Source: DTU013 sp964512095 | GTDB lineage: Bacteria; Bacillota; Clostridia; Acetivibrionales; DTU013 | Direction: 5' to 3' | DNA: 64,000 nucleotides | NCBI GenBank assembly: GCA_964512095.1 | Contig: CAZEIH010000014.1 | Coordinates: 9,735-73,734, forward strand | Shown: positions 24,652 through 33,785 of the stretch, one piece after another | Layout: each line of letters starts with the position of its first letter | How positions within the stretch are numbered: position 1 is the stretch's first letter | Notes under the pieces: model-generated | The model's input: only the letters and a program-made list of their open reading frames with translations | Database searches by the model: none | What the model was told of the DNA's origin: nothing | Position numbers and translations under genes: made by a program

Positions 24652-24873
24652 CTAATAGTAATATTTTACAAGCGTTATAAAACCACTTATTGTAACACCT
24701 ATTACGGCACCAATTAATGTATTACGAATTTTAGCATTGCAATCATTAATAATACCTTCGTCCGTGGTTAATGACTTGCGTACAGCTTGGTAGGTAACCA
24801 TAGTACCGGCACCGGCAGGAATAAGGACAAGTAAGTAAGTAATCCAGTTAGTAAGATACTTTATAGCTTCCAT
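24652..24873 (-). CDS. VirB2-like small membrane protein
   Basis: About 73 residues with two hydrophobic helices separated by a polar loop (LVLIPAGAGTMVTYQAVRKSL, then NTLIGAVIGVTISGFITL). ATG at 24873 has GAGGT upstream; a GTG at 24885 overlapping the VirB6 stop is an alternative. Clearly homologous to the protein at 27776-28120, which adds a signal sequence. Both fit the VirB2/TcpD-like pilin or channel subunit slot. Confidence 0.75.
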   Translation of the reverse strand: MEAIKYLTNWITYLLVLIPAGAGTMVTYQAVRKSLTTDEGIINDCNAKIRNTLIGAVIGVTISGFITLVKYYY

Positions 24874-24881
24874 TATTGACC

Positions 24882-25724
24882 TCACTTCTTCATCATGATT
24901 CTCATAAAAGCAGTTGTACCAGCCTGTCTAGCGACACCACCTATGGTGTTACCAAGGCCAGTACTATAGACAAATGACTGAATAAATTTTGGTGACTTAA
25001 TTGTTACCCAAAGCCATCCAAACGCCAATAGTAATCCCTTATCAGATATTGCACTTGTCGTAAGTAAAGGAAAAACACCTGAAAGCATAAAAATTTGCAC
25101 TGCTTGGGAAGTGCAAATAATAAACAACTGTCTAAACCAAGCACTCCATACGCTTCTATTATTTGCTGTTATATTTAGTGCCATTATCGGACCAAGGACT
25201 GACATTAAAGCTAATTCAGCTCCTCTTATTGTAGCCTGCAATGCAACAATAAGTATAAGGATTAAAATAATTATACCAAATAGAACCATTATAAAACCTT
25301 GTGAACTCAATGCTAATATAAACGCTTTATCTGATAGACCAGGCGTACCAGTACTAAACGACGCTATGTCTTGGCAAATTTTATCTCCAAAATTGAATAA
25401 TGTTTTAACTATCCACTGCAGGCATGTAATGACAGCAACAGCTTGTCCAGTTCTGATTAAAAGTCCAGTTGGGTCAGCATCCGGATCACCGTTTTGATGC
25501 AAAATATATGTTTGAAAAGCTTCAGAACCAGCTTTTACAATTAACATAGCAATTGCCAAAGACTGAGCATATGTAGTAGCGCTTTTTACTAGGGGCAAAT
25601 TTAGCACATCAACAGCGCCAGAGGTTATATCTTCTAAAACCGTAGCAAAAAATGAAGTTGAATCAAGAAGAAATTTGCCAAAAAATGACCCTAACATCTT
25701 ATCAACTAATTGTTCTACATCCAT
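24882..25724 (-). CDS. VirB6/TrbL-type conjugation channel protein
   Basis: About 280 residues from ATG at 25724 (MDVEQLVDKML); an upstream TTG is possible. Five to six transmembrane helices, with DPTGLLIRTGQAVAVI and the LILIVALQATIRGAELALMSVLGPI segment typical of the TrbL/VirB6 proteins of Clostridia. Forms the inner-membrane part of the mating channel. The IS607-like element ends just before its start and may have replaced its original ribosome site; no strong GGAGG is visible. Confidence 0.85.
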   Translation of the reverse strand: MDVEQLVDKMLGSFFGKFLLDSTSFFATVLEDITSGAVDVLNLPLVKSATTYAQSLAIAMLIVKAGSEAFQTYILHQNGDPDADPTGLLIRTGQAVAVITCLQWIVKTLFNFGDKICQDIASFSTGTPGLSDKAFILALSSQGFIMVLFGIIILILILIVALQATIRGAELALMSVLGPIMALNITANNRSVWSAWFRQLFIICTSQAVQIFMLSGVFPLLTTSAISDKGLLLAFGWLWVTIKSPKFIQSFVYSTGLGNTIGGVARQAGTTAFMRIMMKK

Positions 25725-25769
25725 AGTTATCCCGTTACGCAAAACTTATAAAACTCTGTAAAAACATTG

Positions 25770-25930
25770 AAAAAGTTTTAGTTTGCTTCCTCATTCAACG
25801 TGTCCGACCTCGGCTAGCCTAATATCGTTTGATGTAACACTCCAGAGGCTTAAATTCCCGTGTAACTCACGGTACACAGCATCATAATTCGTTTTAGTGC
25901 CTTATGATACTTTATATCTTGATAAATTTA
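25770..25930 (-). ncRNA. Candidate omega RNA (reRNA) of the TnpB element
   Basis: Minus-strand sequence overlapping and following the tnpB stop contains GGGAATTTAAGCCTCTGGAG and ends GAATGAGGAAGC, resembling the conserved 3' structure of TnpB-associated guide RNAs. The guide would be copied from the DNA next to the element end, here the start region of the virB6-like gene. Ends are estimated. Confidence 0.6.
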
Positions 25931-27029
25931 TACTCGCATTTTTATCCCTGTCTATTACCGCTCCGCAACATTCACATTCAAAAACTCTTTCAGATAATGA
26001 CAGTTTGGTTTTAACATGTCCACATTCTGAACAAGTCTTTGAAGATGGATACCACTTATCGGCTTCTATAAATTCAGTCCCTTGTCTTTCACATTTGTAC
26101 TGCACCATCAGCTTGAATTCATATAGACCTTGTTGTGCAATAGCTTTAGATAAATGCTTGTTTTTCATCATACCCTTAACATTCAGACTTTCCATAACTA
26201 TCCTTGATGGTTTGGTTTTCACAATCTCAGTAGTTACTTTGTGCCTGTTGTCAGTTCTGATATTATCAAGACGTTTGTGTAACTTTCTAATGTTTTTTTC
26301 CAGTTTTATAATGTTGCCTGTTTTTACGTAACTCCTCCCTTCTTTGTTTTTCTCGTATTTGTTTGATACTTTGCGTTGCAACCTACGCAGTTTCTTTTCT
26401 AGTTTTTTTACCTTTTCGGTTTTACTAATGTTTTTGTAGGGCTTTTCAATATTAGAACAGATTGCCAAATCTTTAATGCCAACATCTATCCCTATGCTTT
26501 CGCCTGTCAATTTAACAGGCTCTTCCGCTACCTCCACGCCTACCGATACATACCAATGTACTCCGTCAAACTTGACTCTTGGGTTAGTGTATTTTGAATC
26601 TTCGGGTATCCTGTTCGTTTCGGAAAGAGTAATCCACCCTATCTTTTCTAGCCTTACTTTTCCATCTTTAAAATTAATCTTTTCTGTGTCCTGATAAAAC
26701 TTTGGTGGACTTTTCTTCCTGCTCTTGAATTTAGGCTTATCTGCAAGCTTTCTGAAAAACTTATGGTAAGCATCACAGGCATCTTTTATGGCTTGCTTAG
26801 TTATGTTGTTGCTGTAATCATTGAGCCATTTCAATTCTTCTGTCTGCTTTAAGAGTGTTAATTCTTTTCGTAAATCAAAATTGGAAATAAACTTTCCACC
26901 ATTGTTATAGTTCTCTTCCTGCTTGGCAAGTGTCCAATTATATGCCCATCTTGCCACTCCTGCACTTTGAAATAGCTTGGTCATTTGCTCATTATTAGGC
27001 TCAAGCCTAACTTTCAGGGATGTTATCAT
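25902..27029 (-). CDS. tnpB: TnpB RNA-guided nuclease
   Basis: 375 residues. RuvC-like catalytic parts include GIDVGIKDLAICS (first Asp), RIVMESLNVKGMM (Glu) and the final VIDRDKNASINL (Asp), with a zinc ribbon of CSECG and CECC between them. TnpB is the RNA-guided DNA endonuclease of IS200/IS605 and IS607 elements and ancestor of Cas12; it helps keep the element at its donor site. All catalytic residues are present, so it looks active. Confidence 0.95.
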   Translation of the reverse strand: MITSLKVRLEPNNEQMTKLFQSAGVARWAYNWTLAKQEENYNNGGKFISNFDLRKELTLLKQTEELKWLNDYSNNITKQAIKDACDAYHKFFRKLADKPKFKSRKKSPPKFYQDTEKINFKDGKVRLEKIGWITLSETNRIPEDSKYTNPRVKFDGVHWYVSVGVEVAEEPVKLTGESIGIDVGIKDLAICSNIEKPYKNISKTEKVKKLEKKLRRLQRKVSNKYEKNKEGRSYVKTGNIIKLEKNIRKLHKRLDNIRTDNRHKVTTEIVKTKPSRIVMESLNVKGMMKNKHLSKAIAQQGLYEFKLMVQYKCERQGTEFIEADKWYPSSKTCSECGHVKTKLSLSERVFECECCGAVIDRDKNASINLSRYKVS

Positions 27030-27633
27030 CTTCTAACAGCTCCTTTATCATCTTTTTGGCTTTATTAGCTCTCCTGCCTTGCAATTTGCAACTAAATACA
27101 GTTACAATCTGAACCAGATCTTCAACAAGTTCCTGTTCTTCGGTTTTTTCCGTGTTGTCAATAATCTCTATTGTTGTTCCATATTTAGTACATAGGTTTT
27201 CTATAAGTTCATATCCAAATCTTAGCAACCTATCCTTATATAAAACAACTATCCTTTCAACCTCGGAAGCAATAATCATGTCGATTAGCTGATTCAGTCC
27301 TTTTTTATTGTAGTTTATACCACTGCCTATGTCTGTAACAACCTCAAAAGAATACCCTTTAGCTATCATATATGATCTTACATTCTCAACTTGTCTTTCC
27401 AGGTCATCCTTTTGCTTATTACTTGACACCCTGCAATAACCTACAACTTTTCGCTTGGCTGGATTTTCTCCTTTTAGCCCTAAATAATATTGAAGTTGCT
27501 GTTGTGAGTAATACCTGTAGCCACTATTTCCTGTATGGCTTGGTTTTAGTTTCCCAGTTTTATCCCAGTTTCTAAGGGTTTGCCGGGTTACTCCTATTAA
27601 CTCAGCAAAATCTCCGATTGAATAATATTTCAT
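27007..27633 (-). CDS. tnpA: IS607-family serine transposase
   Basis: About 208 residues from ATG at 27633, which has AGAGGTG upstream. N-terminal MerR-like helix-turn-helix (YSIGDFAELIGVTRQTLRNW) followed by a serine-recombinase domain, VVGYCRVSSNKQKDDLERQ, with the catalytic Ser in RVSS, and VVLYKDRLLRFGYELIE. Moves the element without the usual terminal repeats. Intact reading frame. Confidence 0.93.
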   Translation of the reverse strand: MKYYSIGDFAELIGVTRQTLRNWDKTGKLKPSHTGNSGYRYYSQQQLQYYLGLKGENPAKRKVVGYCRVSSNKQKDDLERQVENVRSYMIAKGYSFEVVTDIGSGINYNKKGLNQLIDMIIASEVERIVVLYKDRLLRFGYELIENLCTKYGTTIEIIDNTEKTEEQELVEDLVQIVTVFSCKLQGRRANKAKKMIKELLEDDNIPES

Positions 27634-27727
27634 ATAAAACACCTCTATACTATTATATAATTTATGTATAATAGTTCAATAGTGTTTTGTAAACTTTTAT
27701 AGGCATTGCTTAACTGTTGACCCCCCC

Positions 27728-27768
27728 CTTCTTAAAAAACATGACGCATTAAGCATCATGTTAAGAAG
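27728..27768 (-). terminator. Hairpin after the second VirB2-like gene
   Basis: CTTCTTAA / TTAAGAAG (27728-27735 and 27761-27768) with inner ACATGA / TCATGT form a stem of 14 or more pairs just downstream of the gene ending at 27776. It is followed on the minus strand by a G run rather than a T run, so termination is uncertain. Confidence 0.4.
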
Positions 27769-27775
27769 ACTGTCA

Positions 27776-28120
27776 TTATATATAGTAGCTCAGGAAAAGT
27801 GTTGCCAGACCATCTGCAGTTACAGCAATAGCTGCGCCAATAAGAGTATTTTTCATTAGCTTATTTTTTTCTGCGATAACAGCCTGATCGTCTGTCATGG
27901 ATTTTTGTAATGCCTGATAACCAAGGAATGCACCGGCTCCAACTGGAATAATTAGTAACAGCCAGCCTGTAACTGATTTTAAAAGATTAACTGTACCTGA
28001 AACAATTTTAGGAGAAGCATAGGCATAACTGATATTTGTGGTGAAAACATATAAAGCAGTAAAAACCGAAAACACCATTTTCTTTAACCTGGACATAATA
28101 TTGAGTTTTAATTTACACAT
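27776..28120 (-). CDS. VirB2-like protein with signal sequence
   Basis: 114 residues; an N-terminal signal/hydrophobic segment ending around YAYASP, then two helices (GWLLLIIPVGAGAFLGYQAL and NTLIGAAIAVTADGLATLFL). The last 75 residues match the shorter protein at 24652-24873. VirB2-type pilins are processed proteins with exactly two hydrophobic helices, so this is a good candidate for the conjugative pilin. Confidence 0.75.
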   Translation of the reverse strand: MCKLKLNIMSRLKKMVFSVFTALYVFTTNISYAYASPKIVSGTVNLLKSVTGWLLLIIPVGAGAFLGYQALQKSMTDDQAVIAEKNKLMKNTLIGAAIAVTADGLATLFLSYYI

Positions 28121-28249
28121 ACTGTAACCCCCTCATGAATAATTATTTTTTGTCTGTGCTGTAAATAAAAATATATAAATGTAATTACCTAAATTGTACT
28201 AAAATGTAGTCAAAATGTAAATAAAAATATTAAATAATGGAATAATTGG

Positions 28250-29422
28250 TCATATTTCAATGTTATATGAATTAAGTGGAATGTTGTCACGATTATGCAA
28301 CTGCGAAGTGTTGATTTTATACAATATATTGGCTTGCCTTATCCCATCGATAACATCACTGCATTTATTAAATATTTCTTTTATGGTTACCAAATCACTT
28401 TTAAGCTTGTCTGCATTTATATTCCATTCCTGCCGCAACGAATCATCATTTTTGATACTTGCCCCCTGTTTAATCATGTTATTATAAACATCTTCAATGG
28501 ATTGCAGTTTCTTTCCCAAATTATTATATAATTCTCTTATCTCATATACATCAAGATACTTTCCCTCCGCTTTTGTAACTGTTACGTTTAAATCATATAA
28601 ATCTTTAGCCTGTTCAGTGGTCAAAAACTCTGCTTGGTAAAAATTATATAAGCTTCTGTAATTTTGTACAATTTTACTTTTTATCACGTCTACGTCATTC
28701 GGTAAGGCATTCGTATAATGTTCTTTTTCTATCGCCTTAAGATCCTTTTGAACGTCAGCCCGCATATCTCTGTCCGGTTTCACACCCTTTAAGGCCCGAA
28801 TAAGAAGTTCGTATTTTCTGTTAATTTCATTTGCGTCAGTTTCTGCCCAGGAAATATACAAATTCCTTTGACTTGACGGTGCTTGCTCCGCTGCAAGTCT
28901 AAGTTTGTAGCTATACAAATCAGATATTTCCTTTATGTGATCACCGGCAATTTTATTAACCAAGTAGTTATAATCATCAGGATACTTTTCTGCAAGCTCC
29001 CTGACCGGAATTGCATACTTTGCGTTCCAGCGTGCCAATTGCTGCGGAGTGTGTACACGTAGGTCGTAACTGAAATTAACCGTTGCCAGAGAAGCTTCTA
29101 TACCTATATCCTTATATTGTGAATCTGTTAATGGTGACCACCCGGGTATGTTTCTGTTTTGTACACCAAAAAGTTCTGCTAATTTATTAATTGCTTCCTT
29201 AGATGTTATACCTTCAATTTCAGCTAAAAGGTCAATTGTACTGCCTCCTTTGCTACTGCCAAAATCATACCAGAGATTTTTATCTATGTTTATAGAAAAG
29301 GATGGTGCACTTTCTTCACGCAGTTTACCCCATAGCCGGCCGCCTTTCTGCGTTAAAGAAATATTATACCTTCTAGCCACATCAGCAAGCGGAATAGCCT
29401 TCAGTTCTTTCAAATCATACAT
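28250..29422 (-). CDS. CHC2/primase-like protein without zinc cysteines, with shared C-terminal module
   Basis: About 390 residues from ATG at 29422 (CAGGTGAT upstream). Residues about 5-90 resemble the zinc-binding N-terminal domain of DnaG-like primases (APSFSINIDKNLWYDFGSSKGGSTIDLL), but every zinc-ligand Cys is replaced, so it probably does not bind zinc. A helical middle follows. The C-terminal about 120 residues carry the shared module in expanded form (GKYLDVYEIRELYNNLGKKL, later EIFNKCSDVIDGIRQANILY) and end SYNIEI. Conjugative primases of other plasmids are sent to recipients, which fits the proposed tag. Confidence 0.75.
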   Translation of the reverse strand: MYDLKELKAIPLADVARRYNISLTQKGGRLWGKLREESAPSFSINIDKNLWYDFGSSKGGSTIDLLAEIEGITSKEAINKLAELFGVQNRNIPGWSPLTDSQYKDIGIEASLATVNFSYDLRVHTPQQLARWNAKYAIPVRELAEKYPDDYNYLVNKIAGDHIKEISDLYSYKLRLAAEQAPSSQRNLYISWAETDANEINRKYELLIRALKGVKPDRDMRADVQKDLKAIEKEHYTNALPNDVDVIKSKIVQNYRSLYNFYQAEFLTTEQAKDLYDLNVTVTKAEGKYLDVYEIRELYNNLGKKLQSIEDVYNNMIKQGASIKNDDSLRQEWNINADKLKSDLVTIKEIFNKCSDVIDGIRQANILYKINTSQLHNRDNIPLNSYNIEI

Positions 29423-29445
29423 AATTAATATCACCTGCCTTCAAA

Positions 29446-30021
29446 TTACTCAAGATAGACCTTATGACGCTTGTTGATAACAGTTTCAAGTGTAACCTGA
29501 TCGCGTTCAGTTACATTGATCTTTGAAACATAATGTCCGTCATGGTAGGGCTGTACAAAAAGTGCTTTCCAATAAAAAGTAACAGGATCTTCTTCGATGC
29601 TGAGAATATTACTATCTTTATCGTCAGGATCAATCGGTGTAAAATTCAAGCCGTATTTGTCCTCAAGGTATGTTTGGGCATAGTCTAACAGTTCATTGTA
29701 AAACATTTTCCCTGCGTTTGGTATTGTGACTTTATCGATTTGAGCTTCAAATATATTAATTACTTCGGTTACCATATTATTTGTATCGTCAACACCCTCC
29801 AAGTTGCAGCCTATGCCGATATTCCGGTTGCCAATGCTGATCACGAGGCCGTATCTGTAATTCTCAAGGTCAATTACTTTATTGCTTTTGATCCGATGAT
29901 CGCCTTTATCAGCATCTATCAAATAAATATCCTTTACAAAGTTATTTGTCTTTTGTACTGTACTGTCAAACATCCTTGATTTAACTTCAACATCATCGAG
30001 AAGATCTTTACTAAACTTCAT
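29446..30021 (-). CDS. Conserved conjugation-cluster protein of unknown function
   Basis: 191 residues, soluble, no cysteine cluster or membrane segment, mixed alpha/beta. AAGGAGG site 6 bases before the ATG. It lies between the coupling protein gene (14 bases upstream) and the primase-like gene (24 bases), so probably works with one of them. It does not carry the C-terminal module. I do not recognise the family. Confidence 0.6.
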   Translation of the reverse strand: MKFSKDLLDDVEVKSRMFDSTVQKTNNFVKDIYLIDADKGDHRIKSNKVIDLENYRYGLVISIGNRNIGIGCNLEGVDDTNNMVTEVINIFEAQIDKVTIPNAGKMFYNELLDYAQTYLEDKYGLNFTPIDPDDKDSNILSIEEDPVTFYWKALFVQPYHDGHYVSKINVTERDQVTLETVINKRHKVYLE

Positions 30022-30035
30022 TTTAACCCTCCTTA

Positions 30036-32087
30036 TTAATCAAGAAAATCCTTATTATATGTAGGGCTGTCAGTATCATTGATATCAGTAAATATATCCT
30101 CTACATTTAAGTCAATAACGGTATCAAGCCCACTTGGTTTGTCTAAAACCGTTTTAGGTAACGGTTTCTTATGTTGCCGCATATTTTCATTTTGCGGAAG
30201 ATCATCATCCATATCTGGTAGCCAGATTGAAACGTCTTGAATTGGTCTGCTCGAAATATTAGACCACCTGGATTCTATGATCTCACGATTTTTCTCCTTG
30301 TCGTGGTCAATATTACCTGTCGATGCGAATCCAAAGTCGGAATTTGCATTCCAGTATGACAGATCAGGTAATGGATATCTTGCAGGGAAATAACTTATAG
30401 GAAGTACAAGGCTTTCATCAATATTCCAGCGTAATACTTCATCAGGAAGTAGCAAAGGTCTTCCTGTCAGACCAACACCGTAGCTTCGTGAATGTCCTTT
30501 TGATTGAACAGAACTACTTGAATTTTCTGTTTCAACTGTATATTTACCTGTCTTTTCACTTATTAACTTGGCCGTGTCAACATCGGCTGTCTTAAGAAAT
30601 ATCCAATTATGGCAATTACCCGTTATTGTTTGTGAATTGTCTTTATAGAGCTTCTTAAGCTGTGCTATATCCTGGATTGCCAATGTAAATCTTATGCCGT
30701 AACCACCACCTACAGTGAGTTTTTTATCAAAGTCAGGGATAGGTGGTAAGTTACCAAATTCGTTGAGCATAAAGTTAACTCTTCGAGGCAATCTACCTCC
30801 TTTTCTATTAGCAAGGGTTATCAAGGCTTGATACAACTGATCAATATAAAGAGTTGCAAGAACATTTCTTGTGCTTTTTTCATGTGGAATTATTAAAAAC
30901 ACTGCTGTCTTCTCAATACCTACTTCCTCCATGGAATGATCTTGTACAGATGTCATATCTGCAATATTAGGATCTGAAAATAATCTTAAGTCTGAAGAAG
31001 CTTGAGTAAAAAACGAGCCTCTAGTTTTATAAGGTGCAAGGCTGGCAGTTGCAAAAGCTGCTTTAGCGGGATGCTTAACAGGCAGCATTTTAATATAATC
31101 CAGTAACGGAATGGATTCATCGGACAATGGCTGTCCGTATTCAGCCAAGAGATAATAAGCTGTTGACATGTGTCTTTGAAATTTGAACTCTGAGTTAAGG
31201 GAGGCAAGAAGAACAAGAGCTGCTATCACACTTTCTTCACCGTTTTCCCATATAGGTTCAGAGGTAGATGCAGGTTTTTGGCGTGTAATAGCATTTGCGA
31301 TATCCCAGGCCATTTCAGAAGCTTCCGGAACATTACCCCTGTCTATAGCCTTATTTATCAAGTCCAAAAGGTTCCATTGATTCCCTTTTGCAGGATCTCT
31401 AAAATTCATGACAATTATTTTATATCCAAGCTTTTCAAGGTATAGCTTTGTAGTTATGTACATTTCACCTTTTGGATCACCAAGTACCATACTCTCACCG
31501 GCTAGTGCAAGTTCCCAGATGCTAGGTAACAATACTCTACGATCTTTACCGGAACGAGTAGCACCTATAAGTAAAGTATGAAGATCCCCGTCACTAAACC
31601 ACACCTTTTCTTTACCGTTATGATACTTTTCCATCCCGAGAACTATACCGCCTTTTGATAGGGGCATATCGCTATCCCAAACCGTAGCGGTATTATCCAT
31701 TTCGTATTTTGTTTGCCAGCGGCTTGTACCATGTTGGCCCTGTCCAGCTGGTTCAGGTCCGCCAATCCCGTCCTTTATTCTGTTTTTCTTTTTGAAATTA
31801 TCAGTGTTCCAAGCAATGGCGATTATAAGCGTTACAACAGGCAATTGCATGAAAAGAACTATATTTCTGAATGCTGCGTCATTAAACATGTCCTTATATG
31901 AATTAATTACACCATATTCAAACCACATTGTAGGAGCAGCCGCAAGATCCTTGACAAGAAAGGATGGAAATTTTACAATCCACGGCATAAATAATAAATC
32001 AAACAGTATTATAATGCATAAATAGATTATTCGGATAAGAGTTGGTTTATCCATTTTTTTGTTTGTATATCGTTTCATCCACATCAC
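30036..32087 (-). CDS. virD4: VirD4/TcpA-type coupling protein
   Basis: 683 residues. Two N-terminal transmembrane helices (about 15-40 and 75-95), Walker A LLIGATRSGKDRRVLLPS, then VLGDPKGEMYITTKLYLE, Walker B region RVNFMLNEFGNLPPIPDF, and FTLAIQDIAQLKKLY. This is the T4CP that hands the relaxase-DNA complex, and protein substrates, to the channel. It would be the receptor for any C-terminal delivery tag. Start could also be one of two ATGs at 32084 or 32078. Confidence 0.92.
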   Translation of the reverse strand: MMWMKRYTNKKMDKPTLIRIIYLCIIILFDLLFMPWIVKFPSFLVKDLAAAPTMWFEYGVINSYKDMFNDAAFRNIVLFMQLPVVTLIIAIAWNTDNFKKKNRIKDGIGGPEPAGQGQHGTSRWQTKYEMDNTATVWDSDMPLSKGGIVLGMEKYHNGKEKVWFSDGDLHTLLIGATRSGKDRRVLLPSIWELALAGESMVLGDPKGEMYITTKLYLEKLGYKIIVMNFRDPAKGNQWNLLDLINKAIDRGNVPEASEMAWDIANAITRQKPASTSEPIWENGEESVIAALVLLASLNSEFKFQRHMSTAYYLLAEYGQPLSDESIPLLDYIKMLPVKHPAKAAFATASLAPYKTRGSFFTQASSDLRLFSDPNIADMTSVQDHSMEEVGIEKTAVFLIIPHEKSTRNVLATLYIDQLYQALITLANRKGGRLPRRVNFMLNEFGNLPPIPDFDKKLTVGGGYGIRFTLAIQDIAQLKKLYKDNSQTITGNCHNWIFLKTADVDTAKLISEKTGKYTVETENSSSSVQSKGHSRSYGVGLTGRPLLLPDEVLRWNIDESLVLPISYFPARYPLPDLSYWNANSDFGFASTGNIDHDKEKNREIIESRWSNISSRPIQDVSIWLPDMDDDLPQNENMRQHKKPLPKTVLDKPSGLDTVIDLNVEDIFTDINDTDSPTYNKDFLD

Positions 32088-32112
32088 ATCCCTTGAAATT
32101 AACTTTGCTATA

Positions 32113-33153
32113 TTACTTAGGGGCTAACTTGCGTGCTTGTACACCTAAATACCCTTCACAATTTGCAAAGGCCGCATTGTCCTGGATCTGTGCCTGCTCA
32201 AACTTATCATTAAGCCAAGGGAATAAGGCTTCACCCCCGCCGCCAGTGATAATTATTGCTGATAGCAGTTCACCTTCCACGCCCCACTTCAATTTCATTT
32301 TGGATGCAATCTGCTCCGCTCTTTCTTTATACGCATTTTCTTCATAAGGTATAAGAATAATCTCTTCTCCCTTATAATCAAATTTACCTCCAAACCAAAA
32401 GAGTGTTTTTTCTACCTCTATCAAGCCAATATTTCTTTTGAGTTTTTCTGAAATCGCTCTTTCGATATCCTGTAATGCAATATTCATTCCGTCATCTTCG
32501 AGTGATCCGCTTAGGTTCTCCAACATTGTAATTCCCTTGCGCCCCTTACCCATTACTAAATAATCTACCGTTCTGTAACCAATATCTATAATGCCTACAC
32601 TCGACGTCACAAGGTTTATATTTTCTGATTTGAGCATACCATTTACATCATACATTGATGCATAGTAAGCACCGGCACCCTGCGGGAATACAAACACACT
32701 ATTACACTTAATTATTCTTTTTGATTTGATACCGGATATTAATACTTCCGCTTGAAGTGTGCTGATAACATCTTTAAGCTCGTCCTTTTTTTCCATGTAG
32801 TATGACATAGGTAACCCTACGCAAAGATCAACCGGATCATTGGATGGATTTACTAGGCCGACAGCGGTCGCTATGAAGACCTTGATATCATCGACGTTTA
32901 TTTTAGTTTTATCTTCCCAACGCCTTTCGCCTCCATTTGTCATTCCTGCATCGCCTATGTAATACTTCTTTTCGTCACTAGCTGAATTCGTTATCTCTCT
33001 ATAGGTAATTGAATAGTCGTCAACAGCGCCTCCTATGACGCTTTTTAGCGAAGAATCGATTCTTTTTGTCAGAATACTTGGAAAGCTCTGCTTTTCTCCA
33101 CTTTCACTTAACACCTTTACAAATCCATACCCTATATCTACAGCAACCCTCAT
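32113..33153 (-). CDS. parM: ParM-like actin-family segregation ATPase
   Basis: 346 residues with actin-fold motifs: MRVAVDIGYGFVKV (phosphate 1), VGIIDIGYRTVDYLV (phosphate 2) and AIIITGGGGEALFPWL (adenosine). Forms filaments that push plasmid copies apart. Follows a small RHH and a ParR-like gene, and precedes the coupling protein gene, linking plasmid segregation and transfer in one operon. Presence indicates that the element replicates autonomously at least part of the time. Confidence 0.87.
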   Translation of the reverse strand: MRVAVDIGYGFVKVLSESGEKQSFPSILTKRIDSSLKSVIGGAVDDYSITYREITNSASDEKKYYIGDAGMTNGGERRWEDKTKINVDDIKVFIATAVGLVNPSNDPVDLCVGLPMSYYMEKKDELKDVISTLQAEVLISGIKSKRIIKCNSVFVFPQGAGAYYASMYDVNGMLKSENINLVTSSVGIIDIGYRTVDYLVMGKGRKGITMLENLSGSLEDDGMNIALQDIERAISEKLKRNIGLIEVEKTLFWFGGKFDYKGEEIILIPYEENAYKERAEQIASKMKLKWGVEGELLSAIIITGGGGEALFPWLNDKFEQAQIQDNAAFANCEGYLGVQARKLAPK

Positions 33154-33193
33154 TTTAATCCCCCTTTAATAATTTTCCAACCGGTTGGAAAAC

Positions 33194-33610
33194 TCATATT
33201 GAAAATAAATCTATTGATTCATCCAGTAATTTCAAAGCTTCCTTTTCTTTATCACTTAAGCTGGCACTTTTGTTAAGCGTGTTAGTAGACTTGTCCCTGA
33301 TGCTGCCGACATTATTATTTGGTGCTTCTTGCTCAGCTATAGCTGTCACCTGGACAACTGTATCATTACGTACCGCAGCTGCTTCACTAAAAGAACTTGA
33401 TTCCAAACTAGATTGTGTTAGTTCAACTAATAACATTTTAATTTCCTTTATATCATTGCTTAATATTGATAAGTCACTATTAACAATGTCAGCATCCCGG
33501 CCAACGTAAAACTCTATGGCATCCCTTAGAAATTGGCTCTTGTTCTTTGCATTACTCAAAGCAGCTTTGGCACGTGAGGATAATTTATTTTCACTTATTT
33601 GTATTCCCAC
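33194..33610 (-). CDS. ParR-like centromere-binding protein
   Basis: About 138 residues from GTG at 33610, which has AAGGTGG 5 bases upstream (a TTG at 33640 is possible). N-terminal RHH-like sequence VGIQISENKLSSRAKAALSNAKNKSQFLRDAIEFYV resembles ParR proteins; the rest is low-complexity and ends in an acidic tail, the part that in ParR binds the ParM filament. It lies 40 bases upstream of parM. Assignment rests on context and pattern. Confidence 0.65.
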   Translation of the reverse strand: MGIQISENKLSSRAKAALSNAKNKSQFLRDAIEFYVGRDADIVNSDLSILSNDIKEIKMLLVELTQSSLESSSFSEAAAVRNDTVVQVTAIAEQEAPNNNVGSIRDKSTNTLNKSASLSDKEKEALKLLDESIDLFSI

Positions 33611-33776
33611 TATCGCCACCTTCTTTACCCTGTTTGTCAAGTAATTCTCTAATCAAGTTCTCCAAGACTTCATTCTGGTATAGATTATTGGTTACACAGT
33701 ACACCTTAAATCTACGCTTCAGCTCAGGATTGATACTCGATGTGAAGATTACCTTCTTATTATCTGCGATTGACAT
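33591..33776 (-). CDS. Small RHH protein upstream of parR
   Basis: About 61 residues from ATG at 33776 (AAAGGTGATATTT upstream). VIFTSSINPELKRRFKVYCVTNNLYQNEVLENLIRELLDKQ fits a strand-helix-helix DNA-binding protein. Overlaps the ParR-like gene by 20 bases. Likely transcription regulator of the partition operon or a second centromere binder. Confidence 0.65.
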   Translation of the reverse strand: MSIADNKKVIFTSSINPELKRRFKVYCVTNNLYQNEVLENLIRELLDKQGKEGGDSGNTNK

Positions 33777-33785
33777 AAATATCAC

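Larger units (their letters stand above)
25745..27690 (-). mobile_element. IS607-family transposon (serine transposase + TnpB)
   Basis: About 1.9 kb inserted between the virB6-like gene and the second VirB2-like gene. Carries a MerR-headed serine recombinase and TnpB, overlapping by 23 bases, the standard IS607 layout. Flanks are AT-rich; ends are approximate because IS607 elements have no terminal inverted repeats and make no fixed target duplication. It separates genes that are probably contiguous in relatives of this locus. Confidence 0.85.
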
